49,470 nt of DNA. Source: Clostridiales bacterium (GTDB lineage: Bacteria; Bacillota; Clostridia; Lachnospirales; Lachnospiraceae). Positions 1 to 8,348 of this stretch are shown in pieces. Both the position numbers and the translations under genes were made by a program. Under the pieces are notes generated by a model. That model made no database searches and was not told the origin of the DNA. It saw only the letters and a program-made list of their open reading frames with translations. The stretch lies in assembly GCA_015655075.1 (NCBI GenBank), contig JAATFT010000011.1, positions 1 to 49,470 on the forward strand. Direction: 5' to 3'. Within the stretch, counting starts at the first letter, position 1. Every line of letters starts with the position of its first letter.

Positions 1-12
1 AACACGCTCTAG
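1..12. repeat. end of a family B MITE-like element at the window edge
   Basis: The first 12 bases are the reverse complement of CTAGAGCGTGTT, the first 12 bases of the complete family B element at 33321. They suggest that a family B copy lies just outside the window and abuts proS. The TAG stop codon of proS lies within the CTAG terminus of this repeat. Only 12 bases are visible, so a chance match is possible. Confidence 0.5.
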
Positions 13-1442
13 TAAGCTTTACCCCAATAAACCATGGATTTTGCTTTTTTCCCGCAGCATATGCAGGTATCCGTTATCTGCTCCTGTTCAAATGGTATAC
101 AGCGGGAGGTGGCGCCGGTTTGCTCCTTAATGGCATCTTCACAGGCCCTGTCTCCGCACCACATAGCCTTAACAAATCCGGGCTTATTTGCAATAATGTC
201 CTTGAATTCTTCAAAATCCGATGCATGAAAGGTGTGGGTATCCCGATGCTTCCCGGCCCTTTCCAGCATTTCCTCCTGCATGGTATCCAGTACTTTTCCA
301 ACGGCTGCTTCCACATTATCCAAAGGGGCAGCAATTTTTTCCCTGGTATCACGGCGTACAATGACCGCCTGGTTTGCCTCCAGATCCTTAGGCCCGATTT
401 CAATACGGATGGGAATTCCCCGCACTTCCTGTTCGCTGAATTTCCACCCGGGGCTCTTATCGGAGTCATCCACCTTAACCCGGAAAGCTTTCAGTTTATC
501 CTTAAGTTCAGAGGCTTTTTCAAGCACCCCTTCCTTATGCTGTGCAATGGGAATAATCATTACCTGGACAGGTGCAATTTCAGGAGGCAGGACTAAACCG
601 CTGTCATCCCCATGTACCATGATAATGGCGCCGATAATACGTGTGGTTAAGCCCCAGGAGGTCTGGTGTACATATCGGAGGGTGTTATCCTTATCCGTAT
701 ACTGAATGCCGAAAGCATGTGCAAAACCGTCCCCGAAATTATGACTGGTTCCGGATTGCAGTGCCTTGCCGTCATGCATCAGGGCTTCTATGGTATAAGT
801 TGAATGGGCCCCCGCGAATTTTTCCTTATCCGTTTTTCTTCCCTTAATCATGGGAATTGCAAGAACCTGCTCACAGAAATCAGAATATACATTTAACATC
901 TGAATGGTTCTCTCTTCTGCTTCTTGGGCCGTAGCATGCGCCGTATGACCCTCCTGCCACAGAAATTCCCTGGAACGTAAGAAGGGTCTCGTGGTCTTTT
1001 CCCAACGGACGACGGAACACCATTGATTATATAATTTAGGCAGATCCCTGTAAGACTGTACGATATTGGAATATAAATCGCAGAATAAGGTTTCGGAAGT
1101 AGGTCTTATACATAATCTCTCCTGTAAAGGCTCCAGGCCTCCCTGGGTAACCCAGGCCACTTCCGGAGCAAAGCCCTCCACATGGTCCTTTTCCTTCTGC
1201 AAAAGACTTTCCGGAATAAACATGGGCAGATATACATTTTCCACACCGGTTTCTTTAAATCTTCTGTCCAATTCCTTCTGGACATTTTCCCAAATGGCAT
1301 AACCGTTGGGCCTTAAAATCATACATCCCCTTACACTGGAGTAATCAATTAATTCTGCCTTTTTAACCACATCCGTGTACCACTGGGCAAAATCCTCCTC
1401 CATGGAGGTTATTGCCTCTACCAATTTCTTTTCCTTAGCCAT
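9..1442 (-). CDS. proS: prolyl-tRNA synthetase (archaeal/eukaryote-like class)
   Basis: Charges tRNA-Pro with proline in the cytoplasm. The protein (477 residues) has the class II catalytic core: the motif 2 region around [13 protein letters not shown], then [20 protein letters not shown], and motif 3-like residues near the [12 protein letters not shown] segment. The C-terminal zinc-type module carries paired cysteines (DTCICCGKK) and the protein ends in a Tyr, as in the short ProS class of Firmicutes and archaea. An upstream in-frame ATG would add 15 residues. The start at 1442 is preferred because GGAG lies 9 bases before it and the protein then begins MAKEKK. It is controlled by the T-box leader just upstream, which senses uncharged tRNA. 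The stop codon overlaps a repeat terminus at the window edge. Confidence 0.96.
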   Translation of the reverse strand: MAKEKKLVEAITSMEEDFAQWYTDVVKKAELIDYSSVRGCMILRPNGYAIWENVQKELDRRFKETGVENVYLPMFIPESLLQKEKDHVEGFAPEVAWVTQGGLEPLQERLCIRPTSETLFCDLYSNIVQSYRDLPKLYNQWCSVVRWEKTTRPFLRSREFLWQEGHTAHATAQEAEERTIQMLNVYSDFCEQVLAIPMIKGRKTDKEKFAGAHSTYTIEALMHDGKALQSGTSHNFGDGFAHAFGIQYTDKDNTLRYVHQTSWGLTTRIIGAIIMVHGDDSGLVLPPEIAPVQVMIIPIAQHKEGVLEKASELKDKLKAFRVKVDDSDKSPGWKFSEQEVRGIPIRIEIGPKDLEANQAVIVRRDTREKIAAPLDNVEAAVGKVLDTMQEEMLERAGKHRDTHTFHASDFEEFKDIIANKPGFVKAMWCGDRACEDAIKEQTGATSRCIPFEQEQITDTCICCGKKAKSMVYWGKAY

Positions 1443-1551
1443 AACGCTTTCTCCTTTTGATATAAGAGTATACCCGTAAATTAACATAGACTGTTTTTAT
1501 AATATAAGTAATTTATGGGAAAATACTCCTATATTGATTTAATAAATAAAA

Positions 1552-1606
1552 TGGAAGGCTTTTTATTTCATCAGATATTCACGGAATTTTCTGTGAAATA
1601 AAAAAA
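1552..1606. repeat. family C repeat, partial (stem III only)
   Basis: The segment GGAAGGCTTTTTATTTCA, a short spacer, ATTCACGGAATTT and a closing TGAAATAAAA arm match the stem III hairpin of the longer copies at 22134 and 25582. Here only stem III is present. On the minus strand it starts directly at the U-tract of the proS T-box terminator. It lies between the leader and the proS start. Confidence 0.6.
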
Positions 1607-1826
1607 GCCCTTCATCCACAAGGGACCGAAAGACCTCGGCGGTACCACCCTAATTAACTTGCATACTGCAAGTTCTCTTTTTACCCGTTAACGCCGGCCC
1701 TACGCTGTATTTTCACACAGTGCTCCAAGGTAGGTTCTATAAAATTATCCTAAGAATTTCCCACCAATCCATTCTCTCTCTGGAAGGATAATACTTATAT
1801 ACTATTCCTTTTCAACGCTATTATAC
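1590..1826 (-). promoter_or_regulatory. T-box leader (tRNA-Pro sensing) of proS
   Basis: On the minus strand the T-box core AGGGTGGTACCGCCGAGG is followed by a matching CGGTCCCT arm, which forms the antiterminator. The alternative terminator hairpin CCCTT...AAGGG is followed by a run of seven T. Upstream is a stem I-like region with GAACCTACCTTGGAGC; the CCT in it could be the proline specifier codon, but this is inference. T-boxes read through when uncharged cognate tRNA binds, so proS should be induced by proline starvation. Confidence 0.9.
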
Positions 1827-1831
1827 TGACG

Positions 1832-1860
1832 ATTCTATGCTACTTTCGATCTTTTGTCAA
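1832..1860 (-). promoter_or_regulatory. sigma-A type promoter of the proS T-box transcript
   Basis: Minus strand TTGACA (1855-1860), a 17-base spacer, then TAGAAT (1832-1837). This places the transcript start near 1825, at the start of the T-box leader. Confidence 0.8.
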
Positions 1861-1864
1861 GCAA

Positions 1865-2125
1865 TTAAATAGTAAAATACCAAAGAGGGAACAGGTCATA
1901 GCCATTATAATTTGAACATCTAATTCTTTTTGAAGAAATTAGATTATTATATTCTTCTATAATGTCATGAAATTCTTCAGAAAGATTAATTTTTCCGGTT
2001 TTTTGTACATCGATGATTGCATATGTGAGGTACTTTTTGATGGGCTTAGTAATAAGCTTTGTATAAAATAAAGCGATTGCAACAAATAAAATAAACGTAA
2101 TTGCACACCTACAGTAAGCTTCTTT
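1865..2125 (-). pseudogene. relic of a HAMP-type sensor kinase (fragment)
   Basis: An open minus-strand stretch of about 86 codons, bounded upstream by TGA and with no plausible start, encodes a hydrophobic segment (ITFILFVAIALFY), then LITKPIKKYLTYAI and a helical segment around EEFHDIIEEYNNLISSKR. This layout of a membrane helix followed by an ITxPIKxL motif is that of the transmembrane-HAMP region of sensor histidine kinases. No cache, HisKA or ATPase domain is present. It stops just before the -35 box of the proS leader. The remaining 2126-2390 is AT-rich and shows nothing I can assign. Confidence 0.5.
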
Positions 2126-2390
2126 TCAGTAATAAACTAAACCTATTTGTAATGGCCTATTTTATTGATATTATTCTATTGTAGCTTATATTCGTGTTCA
2201 TTTTTTTCAATTGTATTCCCAATTCTTATATAAATCATTAAAACAGGATTTTATCACGTATATTTAACCGCCAACTGTGTTGATATATTATGTATGCGGT
2301 TTAACCGGTACAGAGCAGACTGATAAACCTGGATATAGCCCAATTCAGGGTATAAGCCTGCCTTTACCGGGTTGCCGATTTAAGATTTTA

Positions 2391-3470
2391 TTAATCTTTT
2401 GAGATTTCCGTGTTGTCCTTAACAAGAATATTCAGCCTTTTCTGTGCTTCTTTTACCACTGTTGTTATAATCACTAAGCCGATGGGGCCTAATATGAAAC
2501 CCGCAAAGCCAAAAATTCTGATCCCCACATATATCGCCATCAGGGTGTACACAGGCTTTATTCCTATCCGGTTTCCTAACAGTCTGGGTTCTAAAAACTG
2601 CCTTATTATCTGACAACCCACATAAACCGTTAAAAGAACGGCGGCGGTATAAAAGTCCCGGCTGAATAATGCAATTATCCCCCAGGGTACTAATATCAGC
2701 CCGCTTCCAAGGATGGGAAAGGCGTCAAAGATTCCTATTGCAATTCCCACGAGCAAAGCATATTTATTCCTTAACAAAAGCATACCCACCGTACAGACGG
2801 CAGAAATCAGCAGCAGCATGATACCCTGGGTCCTTAAATAGGCAATTCCCATCTCCAACAGCTTAGAGGTCACTATATGGATATCCTGATAGAAAACGGA
2901 TTCCCTCATACTGCTTTTATATTGTTCCTCATCCTTAATCAACAGAAGGATGGAAACCAGTATAATCAATAAAATACCGGCAAATCCTATCATACCGATT
3001 AACAGATTTATACTCCGGGTAGTTATAATGGGTATAATTTTATTTTTAATGACAACTATAATCCCGTCAAAATTGCTGTAAATAAAACTTTGCATGGAGC
3101 CCAGTTTAACTCCCATAATTTTATCACAGTTTTCACAGAATTTATCCAGATACCCGCTTAACATAGCCAGATAAATCGGCATATTTCTTAACAGAGCTAC
3201 AACCTGCTTTATCAGTATATCCGTTAAATAAAATAAACCATAGCCGATGCCGGTACCTAAAACTCCTAAGGATATTATCCATCCGAACAATTTCGGCAGG
3301 CGGATTTTTGAATTTAACAAACGCACCAGGGGCAGTAATGCCGAAGCAATGAGATATGCCGCTATAAACGGGGCAAAGAGAGGCAGGATATATTCAAATC
3401 CCAAATATACGAACATAACAGTTGCGATTACGATTAATAATAATTCCACTTTATTATTTTTGATAATCAT
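2391..3470 (-). CDS. YtvI-like AI-2E/TerC-type family membrane protein
   Basis: A 359-residue polytopic membrane protein of the AI-2E transporter superfamily (PF01594). About eight hydrophobic segments are visible, with a soluble loop in the middle around the EEQYKSSMRESVFYQD segment. The closing half has the family's glycine-rich GIFDAFPILGSGLILVPWG region. The overall layout and length fit the sporulation membrane protein YtvI of Bacillus and clostridia, whose substrate is unknown. The start has a strong ribosome binding site, GGGAGG eight bases upstream. It appears to be a single-gene unit, with a long inverted repeat upstream of it. Confidence 0.8.
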   Translation of the reverse strand: MIIKNNKVELLLIVIATVMFVYLGFEYILPLFAPFIAAYLIASALLPLVRLLNSKIRLPKLFGWIISLGVLGTGIGYGLFYLTDILIKQVVALLRNMPIYLAMLSGYLDKFCENCDKIMGVKLGSMQSFIYSNFDGIIVVIKNKIIPIITTRSINLLIGMIGFAGILLIILVSILLLIKDEEQYKSSMRESVFYQDIHIVTSKLLEMGIAYLRTQGIMLLLISAVCTVGMLLLRNKYALLVGIAIGIFDAFPILGSGLILVPWGIIALFSRDFYTAAVLLTVYVGCQIIRQFLEPRLLGNRIGIKPVYTLMAIYVGIRIFGFAGFILGPIGLVIITTVVKEAQKRLNILVKDNTEISKD

Positions 3471-3517
3471 AGAAACATTCCTCCCTTCATCATAACCATA
3501 TTTTTAATTCAAATGAT

Positions 3518-3595
3518 AAAAACAGAGAGCATTACACATTTTGTAATTAATTTCCTTTTATAATTACCCTTTGTTTGTAATTACTCTCTGTTTTT
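3518..3595. repeat. inverted repeat between the YtvI-like and kinase genes
   Basis: AAAAACAGAGAG at the left is mirrored by CTCTCTGTTTTT at the right, with further matching of ATTAC/GTAAT inside the arms. The loop is AT-rich and about 40 bases. It lies downstream of the minus-strand kinase gene (3724-4533), so it may act as its terminator, although the T-run is part of the stem. No other function is visible in 3490-3723. Confidence 0.5.
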
Positions 3596-3723
3596 ATTGT
3601 CTGTAATAAAAATAAATGTATGTTAGGTGATTGCTTCATAGATTTCAAGAGATTGGTTTCCAAAATTTTTAAATTTTTATGAAATTTCGTAGTTAAATTA
3701 TTTAATAAATATTTATTATATCC

Positions 3724-4533
3724 TCAATCAACCAGACTTACAGGGATAAACGGTACTTTAGCAAGCCGTGCCGCCTTTACTTCCTCCAGATCTGCAAGTA
3801 CGGTATAGCTGTCCAGAACCTTTTTTACCGGAATTGTTTTTTCCAGAAAATAAGTAACTTTCCTGTACTCGCTGATTTTGTCCTGTAATTGACTCTCTTC
3901 ATTCTCAGGAATTTTTTCCTGAGAAAGACTTAACGGTGAGAGCAGAATACGGTTCACTATAACATCACCGTTATTTTCTTTTTGTAATTTTTCGTAGCCT
4001 TTCGCTTCCTGCATTATAACGGCGGTTATAATTTCCGGTGACGCGTATGTGCTGTCCAAGACCATGTTATAATTGGAAAAGTCAAAATAATTCAAATTGT
4101 AAATTTCCTTATAGCGCTTATCTTCCGTTGCCGCCCTGGCTGCCAGCATTTCCTTAGCCTCCGCAAGGGAAGTATATTTTTCTTCCTTTCCCCTGTTATC
4201 CATCATTACCCGCTTTGCGGCTACTTCAAGACTTACCGACAAAAATACTTTAAAAGAACGTTCAACAAAATGCCAGGCTAACCGGGAATCAAAAATAATA
4301 TTCTTATCCCTGTTTTCCCTTGAAATCCTGGCCGTTGCACTATCAATCATCCTGTCATATTTACGGTCACCGCACATTAATCGATTCATTTCCAACGTAG
4401 TGATATTCATCTCTCTGGCAAGTTCACGCTGTACCTTTCCGGTGGAATATATTTCAAAACCGTATTTATCTTCCAATATCTTGCAAATTGTCGACTTGCC
4501 GCTTCCCAGATTGCCGGTTATAGTAATGTGCAT
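3724..4533 (-). CDS. cytidylate-kinase-like P-loop protein with a ParB-like C-terminal domain
   Basis: The N-terminal 175 residues are a nucleoside-monophosphate kinase-like P-loop fold: MHITITGNLGSGKST holds the Walker A, followed by a YSTGKVQRELA segment and IIFDSRLAWHF, as in the cytidylate kinase-like family. The last 75 residues, from VIVNRILLSPL through IPVKKVLDSYTVLADL to AKVPFIPVSLVD, follow the plan of the ParB/sulfiredoxin fold, in which a dipeptide near the end of the strand precedes an AA-rich helix. The start at 4533 is chosen over an in-frame ATG at 4575 because GGGAGG lies six bases before it. It follows the nitroreductase gene by 132 bases. Kinase substrate and role of the tail are unknown. 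Confidence 0.65.
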   Translation of the reverse strand: MHITITGNLGSGKSTICKILEDKYGFEIYSTGKVQRELAREMNITTLEMNRLMCGDRKYDRMIDSATARISRENRDKNIIFDSRLAWHFVERSFKVFLSVSLEVAAKRVMMDNRGKEEKYTSLAEAKEMLAARAATEDKRYKEIYNLNYFDFSNYNMVLDSTYASPEIITAVIMQEAKGYEKLQKENNGDVIVNRILLSPLSLSQEKIPENEESQLQDKISEYRKVTYFLEKTIPVKKVLDSYTVLADLEEVKAARLAKVPFIPVSLVD

Positions 4534-4665
4534 AACGTCCTCCCTAATTTTAAACCGCCGGATATCAGCTACCAATTACTGATTCCGGACTTCTTACGTT
4601 TATTTTAATTATAGTGTTAAACATTATACCACCAGCTATTCTGTCCGTAAAGACTTTCAGGTCTT

Positions 4666-5184
4666 CTAAAAGCAATTATAATGGATTTTTTCATAGGGCA
4701 GCTTTTCTTCCTCATGAGGTTCCTTTTCTTCTCCCGGATAACCCAGGGCAAGAATACATTCCACTCTGTATTTTTCCGGTATATTAAGAATTCCCTTTAC
4801 ATAGGATTCCGCACTCTCCTGACTGGGAGTAAACCGCTCCCTTATTTGTACCCAGCAGGAGCCAAGGCCAAGAGAATGGGCGGATAACTGTATCATAACG
4901 GCAATAATGGAAGCATCCTCTGTCCATACATCCGTAATTAAAGAATCGGCAATTACGGCAATTCCAAAAGCCGCGCCGGCTATAAGCCTGGAGCTTGCGC
5001 CCCTGGTTTCCCCCAGCTTTCTTAATATTTCCTTATCCGTAACAGCAATAAGTTCCCAAGGCCTTTTACCCTTAGAAGACGGAGCCGTTAAGGCGCCCTT
5101 TAATATCTCCTCCACTTTCTCCTGCTCAATGGCTTTATCCTGAAATTTCCGTATGCTTCTCCTGGTTTTATATAATTCTAACAT
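4666..5184 (-). CDS. nitroreductase family flavoprotein
   Basis: A 172-residue FMN-dependent nitroreductase-fold protein. It opens with LYKTRRSIRKFQDKAI, the family's FMN-phosphate binding start, has APSSKGKRPWELIAV, and later GLGSCWVQIRERF and an ALGYPGE close, all hallmarks of the short nitroreductase group. The natural substrate cannot be read from sequence. It lies 14 bases after the ABC ATPase gene with GGAGG in that gap, so it is probably the fourth or fifth gene of the transporter operon. That suggests a redox step on the imported compound, which is inference. Confidence 0.88.
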   Translation of the reverse strand: MLELYKTRRSIRKFQDKAIEQEKVEEILKGALTAPSSKGKRPWELIAVTDKEILRKLGETRGASSRLIAGAAFGIAVIADSLITDVWTEDASIIAVMIQLSAHSLGLGSCWVQIRERFTPSQESAESYVKGILNIPEKYRVECILALGYPGEEKEPHEEEKLPYEKIHYNCF

Positions 5185-5198
5185 AAGCTCCTCCTTTA

Positions 5199-5789
5199 CT
5201 ATATCATGTCATGTGGGGCCAGGACAATTAAGTCAGCCGAAAGCGCTTCCACTTCTTCTTTATTATGTGTCACAATTATCAAAGTTTTACCCCTTGTTTT
5301 GCGCTTCATGTAATTTATTACCTGTCCTTTTAATTTTTCATCCAGGCCTTTAAAAGGTTCATCCATTATGATAATATCACTCTCGGCCATAACTGCCCTT
5401 ACTAAAGCCACCCTTCGCCTCATTCCCCCGCTTAATTCAAGGGTTCTTTTATTTTCATAATCCAATAAACCAACCTCTTCAAATTCCTGCTTTATCTTAA
5501 GCTCCGAAACCTTTTTGTCACAAACCATTTTAACATTCTCAACGGCTCCGATTCCTTCGCAAAGGCGGTTTTCCTGAAACACCACCGATATTTTCCTGCC
5601 TTCGGTCCCTTCTATCTTACCGTAATCCGGCTTTACCAAGCCCATAATAATATTTATTAAGGTAGTTTTTCCAATACCCGAAGGGCCCATAATACAGGTG
5701 ATTTTACCTTCCTTAAATTCCAGATTCAATTGATTTAAAACCAGGTTGCCTTCATATTGTTTTGTAATGTTCCTTAAATATAAGTTCAT
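5199..5789 (-). CDS. NitT/TauT-type ABC transporter ATP-binding protein
   Basis: A short 196-residue ABC ATPase. It shows Walker A GPSGIGKTT (residues 35-43), the Q-loop glutamine in VVFQENRLCEG, the signature LSGGMRRRVALVRA, Walker B IIIMDEPFKGLDE and a switch histidine in IIVTHNKEEVEAL. It follows the permease gene with a one-base gap, so the two are translationally linked. The closest families are the SsuB/TauB/ThiZ importers. It is somewhat shorter than typical members, lacking a C-terminal extension. Confidence 0.9.
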   Translation of the reverse strand: MNLYLRNITKQYEGNLVLNQLNLEFKEGKITCIMGPSGIGKTTLINIIMGLVKPDYGKIEGTEGRKISVVFQENRLCEGIGAVENVKMVCDKKVSELKIKQEFEEVGLLDYENKRTLELSGGMRRRVALVRAVMAESDIIIMDEPFKGLDEKLKGQVINYMKRKTRGKTLIIVTHNKEEVEALSADLIVLAPHDMI

Positions 5790-5790
5790 A

Positions 5791-6561
5791 TTATGTCAAT
5801 CCTTCCTGAATTATACGGATTAACCGGATAATTAATTTTTCGGATATAACACTGATAAAAATAATAACCATGGTCCATGCAAATAATTCCTCTGTCATTA
5901 AATAAATCTTAGCCTCATATAATTGTTCACCGATAGAAAACTTAGGAAGCCCGATTACCTCCGCCGCAATTCCCGCTTTCCAGCACAGGCCTAAGCCTAC
6001 CGTACTGGCCGATACAAAATAAGGCATAACGGCCGGAATAAAAATATAGCGTATCTTCTTCAGGCGCCTGATCCGAAACACCGCGGCCATTTCCAGCATT
6101 TTGGGATCCGTGCCGTACAGCCCTTGCAGTACATTGGTATAAATCACGGGAAGGGTCATTAAAAAAGAACATAATATGGAAAGATTTTTTGACCGCACCC
6201 ATAATAAGGCTAATATAATAAAGGATGCAACGGGTGTTGCCTGTATGGTCTTCATTAAAGGAGTAACGATTTCTTTTAAAACTATATTGCCGTAGGACAA
6301 AACCGCCAATAATATGCCTAAGGCAATTGCTAAAAGAAAACCCAATACAATTTTAAAAAAGGAATGAAATATGGATATCCAGAAAACACCCTTGCCGGTC
6401 AAACCCGCCAAAGCTCTAATAACGGCAAAGGGAGATGCAAAAAGCATCTCCTTATTAACAAGCATACTGGCAAGCTGCCACACCGCAATCCAGAAAAAAA
6501 CTGCCAATATCCTATATTTCTTATTGTGAACGGCTGTTTTAAATCCCTCCATACCTGTCAC
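5791..6561 (-). CDS. NitT/TauT-type ABC transporter permease
   Basis: A 256-residue inner-membrane permease of the SsuC/TauC/ThiX type. About six hydrophobic helices are present. The cytoplasmic EAA-like loop is LEMAAVFRIRRLKKIRYIFIP, the contact site for the ATPase. It is sandwiched between the lipoprotein gene and the ATPase gene on the same strand. The substrate class of these importers includes nitrate, alkanesulfonates, thiamine precursors and similar small molecules; which one applies here is not evident. Confidence 0.9.
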   Translation of the reverse strand: MTGMEGFKTAVHNKKYRILAVFFWIAVWQLASMLVNKEMLFASPFAVIRALAGLTGKGVFWISIFHSFFKIVLGFLLAIALGILLAVLSYGNIVLKEIVTPLMKTIQATPVASFIILALLWVRSKNLSILCSFLMTLPVIYTNVLQGLYGTDPKMLEMAAVFRIRRLKKIRYIFIPAVMPYFVSASTVGLGLCWKAGIAAEVIGLPKFSIGEQLYEAKIYLMTEELFAWTMVIIFISVISEKLIIRLIRIIQEGLT

Positions 6562-6626
6562 CTTCCATGATTCGTACCTGTTGTTTATGAGAATTCGGTA
6601 TTTATTCTGCCGGGAGTAAAGCTCTT

Positions 6627-7751
6627 TTATTTTATATAATAAAAAGCGTCATCCGGTAATTTTCCTCCTACGGTATCTGGATTCTGTTCAAAGAGAGCTT
6701 CCAAATATCCGCTTATTTTAGCCTTCATATCCTCCCCCTGAATAGAGGTTATATTGCAATAGGGGAGTGCCTTTTGGGCTACGGCAGCTTTGATAATATC
6801 AAATTTTTCTATTAGCGCGGCAGCTTCTTCCACATTACTGTTTACATATTGTGCTGACGTTTCATATTCGGATAAGAAGGTATCCGCCGCTTCTTTATTA
6901 TTTTCCAGGAATTTTTTATTTACCACAATAACGCCCGTTACCACCGTGCTGCCGTTAGTACTGATTTTATCCCATTCCTCCGCTATGTCCAGGGCAATCC
7001 TTACCTTCTTATTGTTCATCATTACGGAGGTTACATATGGCTGGGGAAGTACGGCAATTGCGTCCGTTGCTTCACTTAATACGGCCGCCACCTCCGTTGC
7101 TTCCGATTTATATTCAACTGTCACATCCTTTGCCGGATCAATTCCGTAGGAGGACAGCAGATAATTTAAGGTATATTCCGGGGTGGCGCCTTTACCGGTG
7201 GAATAAATTGTTTTCCCTTTTAAATCCTCAACACTGTTAATTTCCTTTCCGGCTTCAATAACATAAAGTACGCCCAGGGTATTAATGGCGGAAACCTTAA
7301 TTCCTCCTTTGGATCTATTATACAGTACTGCCGCCAAATTACAGGGAACGGCGGCAATATCAAACTCACCTTTTACAATTCCTGCGGTAATTTCATCCGG
7401 GCTGCCGGCTATGGTAAAATTATAATTATTTGCGGCTATGCCGTTATCAGAATCTTCTTTCATTTTAACCATCCCCATAGCGGTGGGGCCTTTCAGGGCG
7501 GCAACGTTAATATCAATTTTGGAAGCAGGCACAGCTTCTGTCGTACCGTTTTCCGCCGTTTCACCGGTCTGTTGCAGCGTATCATCGCTTTCCTTTGAGA
7601 CCGTTTCCGTCTGACTTGTCTCACCTGCGGTCTGTGCATCCCCTGTTTCATTATTTTTCTCATTCTTCTGGCATCCTGCCAGCATGGTAAAACATAATAC
7701 CATTATCATTATAACTGATAATAGCTTTTTCATATTAACTAACTTTTTCAT
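6627..7751 (-). CDS. NMT1/SsuA-like substrate-binding lipoprotein
   Basis: A surface lipoprotein of about 374 residues that captures substrate for the neighbouring permease. After a hydrophobic signal, the lipobox LAGC puts the lipidated cysteine near residue 27, followed by a Glu/Thr-rich linker to about residue 85. The binding domain then begins with INVAALKGPTAMGMVKM and contains PDEITAGIVKGEFDIAAVP, LKGKTIYSTGKGATPEY and VLPQPYVTSVM, the pattern of NitT/TauT binding proteins. The start at 7751 gives a normal signal peptide. An in-frame ATG at 7808 would add a stretch with no role and sits in an inverted repeat. It follows the TM1266-family gene. Confidence 0.85.
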   Translation of the reverse strand: MKKLVNMKKLLSVIMIMVLCFTMLAGCQKNEKNNETGDAQTAGETSQTETVSKESDDTLQQTGETAENGTTEAVPASKIDINVAALKGPTAMGMVKMKEDSDNGIAANNYNFTIAGSPDEITAGIVKGEFDIAAVPCNLAAVLYNRSKGGIKVSAINTLGVLYVIEAGKEINSVEDLKGKTIYSTGKGATPEYTLNYLLSSYGIDPAKDVTVEYKSEATEVAAVLSEATDAIAVLPQPYVTSVMMNNKKVRIALDIAEEWDKISTNGSTVVTGVIVVNKKFLENNKEAADTFLSEYETSAQYVNSNVEEAAALIEKFDIIKAAVAQKALPYCNITSIQGEDMKAKISGYLEALFEQNPDTVGGKLPDDAFYYIK

Positions 7752-7783
7752 ACTAACACCCATTGTATTCGCCACAAATAAAA

Positions 7784-7839
7784 GGTTGAAAGAATTTATA
7801 TGTGGCATTCCTTTCTTTTATTGTTATTTTCTTTCAACC
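7784..7839. repeat. inverted repeat before the lipoprotein gene
   Basis: GGTTGAAAGAA (7784-7794) and TTCTTTCAACC (7829-7839) form a perfect 11-bp stem with a 34-base loop. It lies between the TM1266-family gene and the lipoprotein gene, just after a GGAGGT run. It could trim or protect the intercistronic mRNA or reduce coupling. There is no T-tract, so it is not a clear terminator. Confidence 0.6.
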
Positions 7840-7860
7840 TATACCTCCTCTTTTCCTTTA

Positions 7861-8112
7861 CTATTTCCCATGCTTGGAATAAACGGTTTTCACGTTGATT
7901 CCTTCCAGCATTCCCAATTTGCCGGATAAGGAGCTGATTACATTATTGTCGGCGTCAATCACAATACTGATGATATTCACTCCCTTCTGCCTATAGGGGA
8001 TTCCCATCCTTCCCACAATATACTTTCCGTATTCATGAAGAATCTGGTTCACATTCTCCACCACATCCAAATTCTCCACTATAATTCCAATTAAAGCTAT
8101 TCTGGTCTCCAC
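7861..8112 (-). CDS. TM1266-family putative regulator (iron-only hydrogenase system regulator family)
   Basis: An 83-residue ACT/ferredoxin-like protein. It begins METRIALIGIIVEN, has VNQILHEYGKYIVGRMGIP and IISIVIDADNNVISSLSGKLG, and closes with a KTVYSK segment. This is the layout of the TM1266 family, seen next to hydrogenase maturation genes in other anaerobes and named a putative regulator; no DNA-binding motif is visible. Here it is the first gene of the ABC transporter operon, directly after a structured leader with terminator. What it senses is unknown. Confidence 0.8.
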   Translation of the reverse strand: METRIALIGIIVENLDVVENVNQILHEYGKYIVGRMGIPYRQKGVNIISIVIDADNNVISSLSGKLGMLEGINVKTVYSKHGK

Positions 8113-8154
8113 CTGTTTCTCACCTCTTTTGTCTTAAGAATTTTCTATAAATAT

Positions 8155-8189
8155 GAAAAAAGCCTCCGTAACCAAAAGTCGCCGGAGGC
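8155..8189 (-). terminator. intrinsic terminator in the leader of the TM1266-ABC operon
   Basis: On the minus strand GCCTCCG and CGGAGGC form a perfect 7-bp GC-rich stem with a 14-base loop, followed by a run of T. It lies between the promoter and the first gene, so it works as an attenuator in the leader. Confidence 0.88.
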
Positions 8190-8298
8190 TTGCACAATTT
8201 TATTCCGTCACCGTCTTACCACCAGGGCTGGCCCTTATGCTTTAGAACGATACATTCCTATCCATCGTTTCTTCATCAGATACACCTTTTGAATTGAC
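8155..8298 (-). promoter_or_regulatory. unassigned structured leader (candidate riboswitch) of the TM1266-ABC operon
   Basis: About 140 transcribed bases precede the attenuator. Visible elements, in order on the minus strand, are ACGAT...ATCGT arms (AACGATGGATAGGAATG then TATCGTTC), AGGGCCAGCCCT, which can pair AGGGC with GCCCT, and GACGGTGACGG before the terminator. A promoter, a folded leader, a terminator and then a transporter is the classic riboswitch arrangement. I could not match it to a known class. TPP, FMN, c-di-GMP, guanidine and THF signatures are absent. The GTGCAAGCCTCCGG stretch is weakly reminiscent of the Moco element, which could be tested with RF01055. Confidence 0.55.
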
Positions 8299-8304
8299 TA
8301 CTAT

Positions 8305-8333
8305 AGTTTACCATTTGTAATATGCCTTGTCAA
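8305..8333 (-). promoter_or_regulatory. promoter of the TM1266-ABC operon
   Basis: Minus strand TTGACA (8328-8333), a 17-base spacer and TAAACT (8305-8310). It lies just upstream of the structured leader and immediately downstream of the response-regulator stop. Confidence 0.7.
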
Positions 8334-8348
8334 ACGGAAAATAAGGGT

